From: Planctomycetota bacterium
GTDB taxonomy: Bacteria; Planctomycetota; UBA1135; UBA2386
Assembly: GCA_020638655.1 (NCBI GenBank)
Contig: JACKIC010000001.1
Span: 806,001 to 870,000, forward strand
Length of the DNA stretch: 64,000 nt
Reading direction: 5' to 3'
Numbering within the stretch: position 1 is the stretch's first letter; each line of letters opens with the position of its first letter. Both the position numbers and the translations under genes were made by a program. Positions 1 through 7,990 of the stretch are shown here, piece by piece. A model generated the notes under the pieces. It was given only the letters and a program-made list of their open reading frames with translations, did not search any database and was not told the DNA's origin.

Positions 1-1582
1 TGAGCACGAAGTGGAAGGTCTCCATCTCGGTGCCCGGCGGCTGCGAGGCCAGCTGGATCAGGGTCATCGTCACCGCGCCGGTCGTGCGGTCGAAGCCCAG
101 CGGCAGGTTGGGGTCGACGCCGAGGGTCAACAGCCGGTAGGCCCAGTCCTGGCTGATGCCGAACTTGGCCTGATAGACGCGCGCGTTCGGGTCGAGGATC
201 GAGTTGACCGTGTAGTTGTTGCTGCCGACGGTGGCGCTGAAGCTGCCGTATTCACCGTCGTCGCGCAGCACGTTGCCGGCCTCGTCCTTCCAGATCGTGC
301 GCAGCCACATGCGCCGGCCTTCGGGGTAGCCCGTGATCAGCTTGTGGCCGGTCAGGTTGGTGACGCGCACGGCGTTGCTGCTGACGTCGAGCGCCGCGGC
401 GCGCTGCAGCTTGGCCCGCGCGCGCAGGATGCCGCGGTCGAGCGCCTGCGACTGCGTCTGGGTGATGCCGCCGCCGAACGGCAGGCGGTTCTGGCCGTCG
501 ATCCAGCGCATCAGGTCCGGCACCCAGGTGTTGGCGCCGGTCATGTCGTGCAGCGGCAGGTCGTACCGCACCGGACCGAGGGTGAACGCCACACCTTCAC
601 CGACGACCGGCTCCATGTGGCAGGTCTGGCAGGTGAAGTAACGCGTCGTGCCGTCTTCGTAGTTGCCGTTCTGGCCGGCGAGCAGGCTCTGGTCGTAGGC
701 GCGCTTGATCGCGCCGCGCTGCAGGTCGGCGGGCAGCTGCGCGTAGTTGCTGACCGGGGTCGTCGCCAGCGCGCTGCTCTTGAGCTCGCTGTAGGTGCGC
801 TCGACGATGCCGTAGGTGTGCGGCGCGTTGAGGAACGCGGCCTTCGCCGTGACCGGCGAGTTGGGCACGCCGCTGAACGAGCCGACCGGCAGCGGCACCT
901 GCGCGCCGTTGCCGGCGGCGAGGTCACCGACGAGCGGGTTGCTGACGTCGTGGCACGTGCCGCAGAGCTCGGGCGAGCGGTGATAGAGCGACTTGGCCCA
1001 CGGGTGGCCCGCGGTCACGCCCTGGTCGTAGGGCCCGAAGCGCGTCTGCGTGCCGGAGACGACATACATGCCGCTGCCGTAGAAGCCCTCGGGCGGGGTG
1101 CCGCCGTCGTTGGCGATGTACGGCGCGTTCTGGACGCCCTGGTGCTCCTGTGTGTTGGGGTTGACCAGGCTGTGGCAGATGCCGCACTCGATGCCGTTCT
1201 GGTCGTTCTGCGGATCGAGCGCCGAACCGTCGCTGGGCGACGCGTTGCCGCTGAGCCAGCCGCGCGGCGCGTGGCAGCGGATGCAGTAGTCGCCGGCCCC
1301 GGGGAAGTCCGAGTCGGCGATTGCCAGCCCCGCGTAGAACAGCGGGTCGCGCGCGCTGTGCGCCATCATGCTGCCCGCCCAGTTCTCGGCGGGTTCGACG
1401 GCGGGGTCGTAGTAGCCGTGGCAGCCTTCGCAGCCGCTCACCGCGCCGAGCAACATCGCCTGATTGGGCTGCGTGCCCGGCTGCTGGATGTCCGTGACCG
1501 GCGCGAAGGAGGGGGCGTTGACGAGCAGGATCAGGAGTGAGGCGGAGCCCCAGAGAGTCAGGCTGTTGGAGGCGATGCGCAT
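1..1582 (-). CDS. Pentaheme c-type cytochrome, partial (runs off left edge)
   Basis: The frame opens at ATG 1582 with a signal-peptide-like N-terminus (MRIASNSLTLWGSASLLILL) and stays open to the window edge, giving 527 codons without a stop. Five CxxCH heme-attachment motifs are readable in order: CEGCH, CIRCH, CGICH, CGTCH and CQTCH. The product is therefore a secreted or periplasmic multiheme electron-transfer protein. After the hemes comes TNLTGHKLITGYPEGRR, which matches the C-terminal region of the second cytochrome at 7987-9600, so the two are paralogues. The true C-terminus and any further heme are outside the window. Its electron partner is unknown. The heme count is read directly; the function is inferred from the family. 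Confidence 0.85.
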   Translation of the reverse strand, partial: MRIASNSLTLWGSASLLILLVNAPSFAPVTDIQQPGTQPNQAMLLGAVSGCEGCHGYYDPAVEPAENWAGSMMAHSARDPLFYAGLAIADSDFPGAGDYCIRCHAPRGWLSGNASPSDGSALDPQNDQNGIECGICHSLVNPNTQEHQGVQNAPYIANDGGTPPEGFYGSGMYVVSGTQTRFGPYDQGVTAGHPWAKSLYHRSPELCGTCHDVSNPLVGDLAAGNGAQVPLPVGSFSGVPNSPVTAKAAFLNAPHTYGIVERTYSELKSSALATTPVSNYAQLPADLQRGAIKRAYDQSLLAGQNGNYEDGTTRYFTCQTCHMEPVVGEGVAFTLGPVRYDLPLHDMTGANTWVPDLMRWIDGQNRLPFGGGITQTQSQALDRGILRARAKLQRAAALDVSSNAVRVTNLTGHKLITGYPEGRRMWLRTIWKDEAGNVLRDDGEYGSFSATVGSNNYTVNSILDPNARVYQAKFGISQDWAYRLLTLGVDPNLPLGFDRTTGAVTMTLIQLASQPPGTEMETFHFVL

Positions 1583-1759
1583 GCGGAGCAACGGTGCGGC
1601 GGCGGTGGGCAGACGGGCCGCCGGGAGAATCGGGGCCGCGAAGGATAGCCGCTACGCACGAGCTTGCACGGGGGGCCAAGGTTCGCAGTCCGGTGCTGCC
1701 GATGGCATGGCCGGGCCGCGAATACGTTCAGCCGAGTCCTTTGGCCCTGTCTCTCTGCG

Positions 1760-3853
1760 CTACTTCTTGGCCGCGCCTTCGCGCAGCTCGGTGACGATGC
1801 GGCCCATGCCGTAGACCTTGCTCAGCGCCTCGACGATCGCGTCGGTGTGCACGCTGACTGCACGGGCCACCTTCTGCGTGTAGTAGAAGTCGTTGGGCAG
1901 CGATTCGATGTTGCCGTCGAAGATCAGACCGACGACCTGCAGGTCCTTGTCGACCATGCACGAGCCCGAGTTGCCGCCGACGATGTCGTTGGTGCTCGCG
2001 AAGCAGACGTGCTTCTTCATGTCGATCTGGTCCTTGGCCTGCACCCACGGCTCGGCGAGGTCGAACGGGTGCTTGCCGCCGAACTCGATGGTGCGGCCGT
2101 AGAGCCCGTAGAACGTCGTCGCCCACGGCGCCAGCGTGCCGTTGTAGGCGTAGCCGGCGACGCGGCCGTCCGAGAAGCGCAGCGTCATCGTCGCGTCGGG
2201 GCTGACCTTGTTGCCGAACACCGCGAACAGCGCCTGGCCGATCTTCGTGCCCTGCACCGCGATCGCGTCCTCGATCGCCTTCTGCTCCTTCTCCGTGTCG
2301 CGCATCAGCGGCCACAGCGTGCGCGCCACGATCACGCCAGGGTCGTCGCTCGCGGCGAACTGCGCCGCGCCGTCCTCGGCGTCGAGCAGGCCCTTGACCC
2401 AGTCGTTGTCACCGAGCCGGCTGCGCATCGTCGCGCGCAGGGCCTTCTTCCAGTCGACCTCGCCGCCCTTCCCCTGGTCGCCGGCGACCGCCTTCACGTA
2501 CGGGTCTTCCATGCCCAGCCACTTGCTGGCGCGCACGAAGTGATCGACGAGCAGCGCCTGCGTCAGCACGTTGCCGAACATCTGCATGCCGAGGGCCTCT
2601 TCGCGCGCCTTGCCGCGCGCCTCCTCGTCGAGGCTGGCGTCGAGCGCCTTGGCGATCGCAACGCCGCGTTCGACCACCGGCGAGTAGCTCGGCGCGTAGA
2701 ACGCGACCTTGGGCTGCACCGCGCGTTTGCGCGTCGCGAGGGCCTCGAGCTCGTCCCAGACCTTGCCGTACTTCGCGGCCAGCTCCGGGTTGCCCTGCAC
2801 CGCCGCCTTGAAGTTCGCCTCGTGCGCGCGCTTCTTGCCGAGCAGTTCTTCGTCCTGCAGCCCGTGCCACATGCCGGAGATCGCCTTGTAGCTGTTCTCC
2901 CAGCCGAGCAGCGTCGTCAGCAGGCCGGGGCTGCGGTCGCTGTAGGGCCGCAGGATCGCCATGCCGCTCTCGAGCTGTTGCAGGATCAGCGGGTACTCGA
3001 TGTCGCGCTGGCACTCGAGCTGGGCCACCGTCATCAGCCGGTTGGTGTTGCCCGGGTTGCCGGGCACGAACACGAGCTCGCCTTCCTTGGCGCCGTCCTG
3101 GCGCCAGCGGAAGTAGTTGGCGCTGGTGTCCGCGGGCTTGTCGTCCTCGTAGGCGCGCACGAACGAGAAGTCGATGCTCCAGCGCGGGTAGGTGAAGTTG
3201 TCGGGGTCGCCGCCGAAGTGCGCGGTCTGCAGGTTGACCGCCATCACCAGCCGCAGGTCGTCGAACACGCGGTAGCGGTAGAGCTGCTGCACCGCGCCTT
3301 CGTAGAGCGCGACCACCTGGTGCATGAAGCCCGGGTGCGCCTCGTCGGCGGCCTTCTTGATCGCCGCGATGTTGGCCTCGCGCTTCTTGGCGATGGTCGC
3401 CGCGTCGTCGCCGTCGGCGACGCCCTCGTCGACCTTCGCGGTGATGTCCTCCTGCGCGACGAGCTGGTGCACCGTGAGGCCCGGGATCTTGACCTCGTCC
3501 TCGAGCGCCGTCGCCGCGTAGCCGTCCTTGACCCAGTCGTGCTCGCCCTGGATCTGGCCGACCTGTTCACGCACGCAGTGGTGGTTGGTCATGATCAGCC
3601 CCTTGGGCGAGACGAACGACGCCGAGCACCACGGGTTCTCGCGCTCGCCGAGCCGCAGCGCGCCCAGACGCAGCGAGTCGAGCCACTGCTGGTCGGGCTT
3701 GAAGCCGTATTCCTGCTCGAGGTAGGCGAGCGGCGGGTTCTCGAACGTCCACATCTTGCCGAGCGCGAGGTTGTCGGCGGCGCCCTGGGCGAGCGCGGGT
3801 GCGGCGAGCAGCAGGAGGTGGAGGGGACGGAGCAGTGCGGTGGGACGGATCAT
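1760..3853 (-). CDS. S46 family dipeptidyl peptidase (DPP7/DPP11-like)
   Basis: This 697-residue exported peptidase starts at ATG 3853, and a signal peptide ends near LAQG (residue 24). The S46 catalytic signatures are visible: His in MTNHHC (residues 88-93), Asp in the GGDPDNFTYPR segment, and the nucleophile Ser at about 629 in GGNSGS. S46 enzymes remove dipeptides from peptide N-termini in the periplasm, so a role in peptide nutrition is likely. One deviation is Cys after GNSGS, where Pro is usual. The gene stands alone between the cytochrome and the RNA methyltransferase. S1 specificity (hydrophobic versus acidic) cannot be decided from the sequence alone. Confidence 0.93.
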   Translation of the reverse strand: MIRPTALLRPLHLLLLAAPALAQGAADNLALGKMWTFENPPLAYLEQEYGFKPDQQWLDSLRLGALRLGERENPWCSASFVSPKGLIMTNHHCVREQVGQIQGEHDWVKDGYAATALEDEVKIPGLTVHQLVAQEDITAKVDEGVADGDDAATIAKKREANIAAIKKAADEAHPGFMHQVVALYEGAVQQLYRYRVFDDLRLVMAVNLQTAHFGGDPDNFTYPRWSIDFSFVRAYEDDKPADTSANYFRWRQDGAKEGELVFVPGNPGNTNRLMTVAQLECQRDIEYPLILQQLESGMAILRPYSDRSPGLLTTLLGWENSYKAISGMWHGLQDEELLGKKRAHEANFKAAVQGNPELAAKYGKVWDELEALATRKRAVQPKVAFYAPSYSPVVERGVAIAKALDASLDEEARGKAREEALGMQMFGNVLTQALLVDHFVRASKWLGMEDPYVKAVAGDQGKGGEVDWKKALRATMRSRLGDNDWVKGLLDAEDGAAQFAASDDPGVIVARTLWPLMRDTEKEQKAIEDAIAVQGTKIGQALFAVFGNKVSPDATMTLRFSDGRVAGYAYNGTLAPWATTFYGLYGRTIEFGGKHPFDLAEPWVQAKDQIDMKKHVCFASTNDIVGGNSGSCMVDKDLQVVGLIFDGNIESLPNDFYYTQKVARAVSVHTDAIVEALSKVYGMGRIVTELREGAAKK

Positions 3854-3925
3854 GATGGGTCGGGGGGACTCTACGTAGGCGCCGCGGCGATGGTCAGTGG
3901 CTGGGCGAAAGTTCGCGAACGTGGG

Positions 3926-5125
3926 CTACTTCCGCTCGAGCATCGTCAGCACCTCGACGTGCTCGGTGTGCGGGAACAGATCGCACACGCGCACCGCCGT
4001 CACCCGATACCCGCCCGCCGTCAGCTCGCCGAGGTCACGCGCGAGCGCCTCGACCGAACACGCGACGTGCAGCACGCGCCGCGGCGCCGCGCGCAGCACC
4101 ACCGCGACGCCCGCCGGCTGCAGGCCCGAACGCGGCGGATCGACGACGCACAGGTCGACGCCCTCGGGCAGCGTCGCGCCCGCGAACGCGGTGCGCTGCA
4201 CGCTGACGTTCGGCAGTTCGTTGACCTTGGCGTTGTGTTCGGCGTCGCGGCACGCGGCGGCGTTGTCCTCGACGACGAGCACCTGCGCGGCGCCGGCCGC
4301 GGCGAGGCGCAGGCCGAACGCGCCGATTCCGCCGTAGCCGTCGACCACGCGTTGGCCGCGCACGTCGCCGCACATCGCCATCGCCGGCGCGTAGAGCAGC
4401 GCATAGGCCCCGGCGTGGATCTGGTAGAAGCTGCCGGCGCTGACGCGGAACTGCAGCCCGTCGCGGCGATCGATCACGTGGTCGCGGCCGCGCAGCGGGT
4501 TGTGGCGCTGGCCCAGCAAGAACTCGTCGTCGCGTTCGGAGATCGAGTGCACCACGCCGACGAGCTGTCGCGGCCTGCCGCCGACGTCGAGCGAGGCGGC
4601 TGCGTGCTGCAGCCCGTCGGCGATCGCCGCACCTTCGGCGAACGTCCCCGGCCGCGTGACGACGCCCGCTGCGACCTCACCCGTGCCGCTCGCGAGCCGC
4701 GCCCAGATCGCCATCACCGTACCGGTGCGGCGCTTGGGATCGAACGGCTGGGCGCGCGCGTCGCGCAGCACCCGTTCGGCCGCGAGCCCGAACGCGGTCA
4801 GCCAGCGGTCCTGCGTGCGGCACTCCTCGATGCGCACCAGTTCGTTGGTGTGGAACTCGTAGAGGCCGACCGTCGCGTGGCCCTTGGCGTTGGCGCGCAC
4901 CGGATACAGCAGCCGCGTGCGGAAGTGCTGCGGCGTGCGCGGCGGCATCGCGTGTTCGATCGGCACGCCGTCGAGGAACGGCGCCAGCAGCCGCTGCGCC
5001 GCGGCGACCTTGTCTTGCAGTTGCCACGCGATCGGCTGGTCGAGCAGCGAGCAGCCGCCGCAGATGCCGAAGTGTCGGCACTGCGGGAGGGGTTCTTCGG
5101 TGCGTCGGGCGGCGGGGCGGGGCAA
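3926..5125 (-). CDS. 23S rRNA (uracil-C5)-methyltransferase, RumA/RlmD family
   Basis: This SAM-dependent RNA m5U methyltransferase has an N-terminal iron-sulfur site (CRHFGICGGC, residues about 16-25). It also has the FYQIHAGA segment of the family, a SAM-binding VVDGYGGIGAFGL motif and a DPPRSG motif. The catalytic Cys lies in HVACSVEALARDL and the C-terminal base region is PHTEHVEVL. The TRAM domain often found at the N-terminus is absent. I chose TTG 5125, which gives about 399 residues. The frame is open further upstream, but there it runs into the hipA coding region. No ATG or GTG lies close to the first conserved cysteine, so the start is uncertain. The exact target uridine (U747 or U1939 type) cannot be assigned. 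Confidence 0.85.
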   Translation of the reverse strand: MPRPAARRTEEPLPQCRHFGICGGCSLLDQPIAWQLQDKVAAAQRLLAPFLDGVPIEHAMPPRTPQHFRTRLLYPVRANAKGHATVGLYEFHTNELVRIEECRTQDRWLTAFGLAAERVLRDARAQPFDPKRRTGTVMAIWARLASGTGEVAAGVVTRPGTFAEGAAIADGLQHAAASLDVGGRPRQLVGVVHSISERDDEFLLGQRHNPLRGRDHVIDRRDGLQFRVSAGSFYQIHAGAYALLYAPAMAMCGDVRGQRVVDGYGGIGAFGLRLAAAGAAQVLVVEDNAAACRDAEHNAKVNELPNVSVQRTAFAGATLPEGVDLCVVDPPRSGLQPAGVAVVLRAAPRRVLHVACSVEALARDLGELTAGGYRVTAVRVCDLFPHTEHVEVLTMLERK

Positions 5126-5186
5126 GTGGGGATCGTGAGGCGTCGGGTCGGGCGAGCCTACCCGCAGCCGCGGCGCGGTCCTCGAC

Positions 5187-6395
5187 CTACTTGCCGGCGA
5201 GGCGCTCGGCGCGATAGCGACACGCCTGCTGCAGCTTGTGCACCTGTCGACGGTCGAACGGCAGCTCGTCGAGCCGTTCGAGCCAGCGCGGTGCGGCGGT
5301 GAGCAGGCCGTCGAGCACGCGCGCGGTGGCCTTCTCGGGCACGCTGCACTGTTCGCCGAGCGCGACGAAGTCGGCGCGTCGGATGTCCTCGCGGTCGCGG
5401 CCCTGCAGCGACAGCGCCATCGTCGTATCGCCATAGGGAAGGGTGCTCGGCAGGTCGTACGCCGGGCACACGTGCCACTCGTTCTGTCGCCGCACGATCG
5501 AGAAGTTCTTGCCGTGCGCGTCGCCGTTGCCGGTGAGGTAGGCGAACGCGAACTGCTGCAGCAGCGTGCGCGCGGCGACGATCGGCGCGCCGCAGCGGCG
5601 CGACAGGCCGGCGATCACCTCCTCGGTGGAGAGGCGATACTTGTCGGCGGGATACCGACCGAGCACCTGGCACGCGTCTTCCTGCGGCAGGCAACGCATC
5701 GTCTCGTCCGACGGCTCGCGATCGAAGCGACGCACGAGCAGCCCGGGTCGCCCGGCGCGATCGCGAACGACCTCGACGTGCGCGGTCTGCAGCCCCGAGT
5801 CCTTCGCCGCGGCCACGAAGAACGCCTCGTTGGCGACCAGATGCGGCACTTCGGGCGGGTCGAGCTTGAGGATCCACTGGGCGCCGGCGTGTCTCACGGG
5901 CAGCGAGATCATCTGCCCGGACACCTTGTCCTGCGCGCCGGGGAAGCCACGGCGGTCGCGCATGGGTTGTTGCAACACGGCGGCGAACAGCTCGGTGAAG
6001 TCGACCGCGTCGAGCGTCGGCGGGACCTCCTCGTCATCGGTCGCTTGCGCGCCCGGCGACGCGCCCTCGGGCAGGATGCGCACGTTGCCGATCGTGTCCT
6101 CGCCGACCGCGAGCAGCAGCGTCAGGTCGTCGTCGGCGGAGGTCTTGGTGACCCGTCGAACGGCGGCGAGGCGTCGCCCCTCGGGCAGCAGTCCCGCGAA
6201 GAACGGCCCGACGGCGCCGCCTGCGAACAGCACCGGCCCGACGTCGCGCGGCAGCGAGGTCGCGACGGGCGCGCCGGTGTAGCCGTCGAGATACGTGAAG
6301 CGCACGCCCTGCGGAGTGCGCACGAGCCGCGCCGCCGGCAGGTCGTCGACCCACACCGCGGCGACGTCGATGCGCCGGAGTTCCTCGGCCTGCAT
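5187..6395 (-). CDS. hipA: HipA-family Ser/Thr kinase toxin
   Basis: This 402-residue HipA-type kinase is the toxin of a type II toxin-antitoxin pair. HipA of E. coli phosphorylates glutamyl-tRNA synthetase and causes persistence. Visible features are the N-terminal HipA_N-like half, the GAQDKVSG nucleotide loop, ILKLD with the ATP-contacting Lys, the catalytic GNGDAHGKNF motif and the metal-binding YDLPS motif, so it looks catalytically intact. Its ATG overlaps the hipB stop codon (TGATG at 6393-6397), a classic coupling arrangement. A GTG one codon upstream is an alternative start. Control is presumably by HipB binding the three palindromes upstream of the operon. Confidence 0.93.
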   Translation of the reverse strand: MQAEELRRIDVAAVWVDDLPAARLVRTPQGVRFTYLDGYTGAPVATSLPRDVGPVLFAGGAVGPFFAGLLPEGRRLAAVRRVTKTSADDDLTLLLAVGEDTIGNVRILPEGASPGAQATDDEEVPPTLDAVDFTELFAAVLQQPMRDRRGFPGAQDKVSGQMISLPVRHAGAQWILKLDPPEVPHLVANEAFFVAAAKDSGLQTAHVEVVRDRAGRPGLLVRRFDREPSDETMRCLPQEDACQVLGRYPADKYRLSTEEVIAGLSRRCGAPIVAARTLLQQFAFAYLTGNGDAHGKNFSIVRRQNEWHVCPAYDLPSTLPYGDTTMALSLQGRDREDIRRADFVALGEQCSVPEKATARVLDGLLTAAPRWLERLDELPFDRRQVHKLQQACRYRAERLAGK

Positions 6396-6634
6396 CACGC
6401 GTCGCGTTGCAGTTCGGGGGCCACCGACAGCTGCGGCGTCCTGGTCACCTGCAGCCCCAGGCCGAGCACGGCGAGCACCGCGAGCAGCTTGTCGAGCCGC
6501 AGCGTCGCCTTGCCGGTTTCGGCCATGTGCACGAATCGCGTCGAGCAGCGCGCCAGCTCGGCGAGTTCGGCCTGGGTCAGGTGCAGCGCTTCGCGGCGGC
6601 TGCGGATGAGGTCTGGAAATGCACGATCGTGCAT
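6395..6634 (-). CDS. hipB: HipB-type XRE antitoxin/repressor
   Basis: This is a 79-residue protein if it starts at ATG 6634 (MHDRAFPDLIRSRREALHLT). The XRE helix-turn-helix reads LTQAELAELARCSTRFVHMAETGKA in sense, as in HipB. It ends in TGA overlapping the hipA start. A longer frame from GTG 6685 is open, but the extra residues are not family-like, and the 6634 start has a plausible promoter at the right distance. The 6634 start codon lies inside operator 1, so bound HipB would cover its own start region. It is expected to neutralise HipA and repress the operon. Confidence 0.88.
   Translation of the reverse strand: MHDRAFPDLIRSRREALHLTQAELAELARCSTRFVHMAETGKATLRLDKLLAVLAVLGLGLQVTRTPQLSVAPELQRDA
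6619..6634. promoter_or_regulatory. hip operator 1 (16-bp perfect palindrome)
   Basis: ATGCACGATCGTGCAT is a perfect 16-bp inverted repeat. It covers the proposed hipB start codon. The same sequence recurs at 6680 and, with one flank base changed, at 6753. HipB is a dimeric XRE repressor that binds dyad operators, so this is the likely binding site. Confidence 0.8.
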
Positions 6635-6643
6635 AGTGCGGGG

Positions 6644-6673
6644 ATCATCGGCCAGTCGAGGGGCGTGGTCCAA
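6644..6673 (-). promoter_or_regulatory. Candidate hipBA promoter
   Basis: Read on the minus strand, TTGGAC (6673-6668) is followed after 18 bp by GATGAT (6649-6644). The predicted start of transcription is about 3 nt before ATG 6634, so the transcript would be essentially leaderless. The promoter lies between operators 1 and 2. The -10 match is weak and the call is inference. Confidence 0.4.
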
Positions 6674-6679
6674 CAGAAA

Positions 6680-6695
6680 ATGCACGATCGTGCAT
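6680..6695. promoter_or_regulatory. hip operator 2 (16-bp perfect palindrome)
   Basis: This is an identical copy of ATGCACGATCGTGCAT, 61 bp centre to centre from operator 1. It lies just upstream of the candidate -35 element of the hipBA promoter. Confidence 0.8.
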
Positions 6696-6752
6696 CGGAC
6701 AGGCCGAAGCCGTTGCTACGCCCAGGAACCCCGCCGTCTGCGAACTAGCCCT

Positions 6753-6768
6753 GTGCACGATCGTGCAT
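6753..6768. promoter_or_regulatory. hip operator 3 (14-bp perfect core)
   Basis: GTGCACGATCGTGCAT contains the perfect 14-bp core TGCACGATCGTGCA. It is 73 bp centre to centre from operator 2. It lies just upstream of the TAGCCT hexamer of the divergent serine hydrolase gene, so HipB may also act on that gene. Confidence 0.75.
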
Positions 6769-6776
6769 CGGCGCGG

Positions 6777-6782
6777 TAGCCT
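6777..6782 (+). promoter_or_regulatory. TAnnnT hexamer 11 nt before ATG 6794
   Basis: TAGCCT ends 11 nt before the start codon. It is one of eight hexamers of this form that sit 6-11 nt before starts in this window. Confidence 0.4.
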
Positions 6783-6793
6783 GACTCGCCCCC

Positions 6794-7990
6794 ATGCTCG
6801 CGTTCTTCGTCGCGCTCGCCCTGCCCCAGGGCCCGGCCCCGATCGACCTCGACGCGGTCCTCGACGCGGCGCCGTCGATGACCGCGCACGCGGCGATCCT
6901 GAAGGCCCCCGCAGAGCACCGGCTACAGATCCTGGTCGGCGTGCCGGTCACGGGCGACGACGGGCGCACGACGCTGGTGCGCAGCCGGCTCGGCGACCCG
7001 AAGCAGTACTTCTACCCGGCGAGCTCGGTCAAGCTCTGCGCGGCGCTCGCGCTCCTGCTCGAGCTCGACCGGCTCAACGCCGCGAACGGCACCGCGCACG
7101 GCTTGGACAGCGAGTGGCGAATCGGCACGCGATTCGACGGCGACGCGGTCTTCGATCGCGACGCGAGCAACCTCGACGGCGGCCGCGCGACGATCCGGCA
7201 CGACCTGCGCAAGATGTTGCTGGTCAGCGACAACCTCGCCTACAACCATTGCCTCGAGGTGCTCGGCGCCGACGGCTTGAACAAGGCGATGTGGGGCGCG
7301 GGCATGCGTTCGACGCGGCTGTGGCACCGGCTGTCCGAGGCGCACACGCTGCAGGAGAACCTGCAGACGCGCCCGGTCACGCTGCGCACCGGCGAGGTCG
7401 TCACCGAGCTGCCCGCTCGCGAGGCGTCCGTGGAGCTGTCGAACGAGGCGTTCACCGGGTTGCAGCTCGGCACGGGATACATGAGCGACGGCGAGCTGGT
7501 CGCGACGCCGATGTCGTTCGCGCAGAAGAACGCGATCTCGCTCGAGGACCTGCAGGACGTGCTCGTCGAGGTCGTGCGCCCCGAGATCGACACCGGCAAA
7601 CCTGGCTTCCCCGGGCTCACGCTCGCGCAGCGGCGGTTCCTCGTGTCGACGCTCGGCGAGCTGCCGCGCGAGAGCGACAACCCGCACTTCGACCCGGACA
7701 AGGTGCCCGACAACGCCTGCAAGTGGATCCTGACCGGCGTGCGCCGCGTGATCCCCGCCGAGCACCTGCGCGTCTACGACAAGATCGGGCGCGCCTACGG
7801 CTTCACCACCGAGAACGCCTACGTCGAGGACACGCGCACCGGGCGCGGCTTCTTCTTCGCGATGGTGCTCTACACCAACCCGGACGGCGTGCTCAACGAC
7901 GACCGCTACGGTTACGAAGAGATCGCCGCGCCGTTCTTCGACGACGTCGGCGAACTGATCACCCGTGTAGTATTCGCAGCCCCCCGATGA
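6794..7990 (+). CDS. Penicillin-binding-protein/beta-lactamase-like serine hydrolase
   Basis: This 398-residue exported protein of the serine beta-lactamase/PBP fold starts at ATG 6794 after a TAGCCT hexamer. The SxxK motif is Ser77-Ser-Val-Lys80 (YPASSVKL), and the second motif SDN is in LVSDNLAYNHCLE. The third motif, usually KTG, appears as YDKIGRAYGF. That pattern fits class A-like hydrolases of unknown substrate better than a bona fide resistance enzyme. The stop overlaps the start of the cytochrome gene (ATGA at 7987-7990), so the two are probably translated together. hip operator 3 lies 26 bp upstream. Confidence 0.85.
   Translation: MLAFFVALALPQGPAPIDLDAVLDAAPSMTAHAAILKAPAEHRLQILVGVPVTGDDGRTTLVRSRLGDPKQYFYPASSVKLCAALALLLELDRLNAANGTAHGLDSEWRIGTRFDGDAVFDRDASNLDGGRATIRHDLRKMLLVSDNLAYNHCLEVLGADGLNKAMWGAGMRSTRLWHRLSEAHTLQENLQTRPVTLRTGEVVTELPAREASVELSNEAFTGLQLGTGYMSDGELVATPMSFAQKNAISLEDLQDVLVEVVRPEIDTGKPGFPGLTLAQRRFLVSTLGELPRESDNPHFDPDKVPDNACKWILTGVRRVIPAEHLRVYDKIGRAYGFTTENAYVEDTRTGRGFFFAMVLYTNPDGVLNDDRYGYEEIAAPFFDDVGELITRVVFAAPR

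Noticed and set aside
1664..5302. A 1212-codon open frame opposite the S46 and methyltransferase genes
   Set aside because: It mirrors the third-position GC bias of the real genes, has Arg/Val/His-rich composition and no domain; the opposite strand carries clear families.
6635..6685. Longer hipB starting at GTG 6685
   Set aside because: The extra residues are not HipB-like and would need the promoter upstream of operator 2; the shorter form fits the family length.
6619..6768. Three repeated palindromes considered as a CRISPR array or mobile-element ends
   Set aside because: The repeats are 16 bp with unequal spacers, lie upstream of a repressor gene, and no cas or transposase gene is present.
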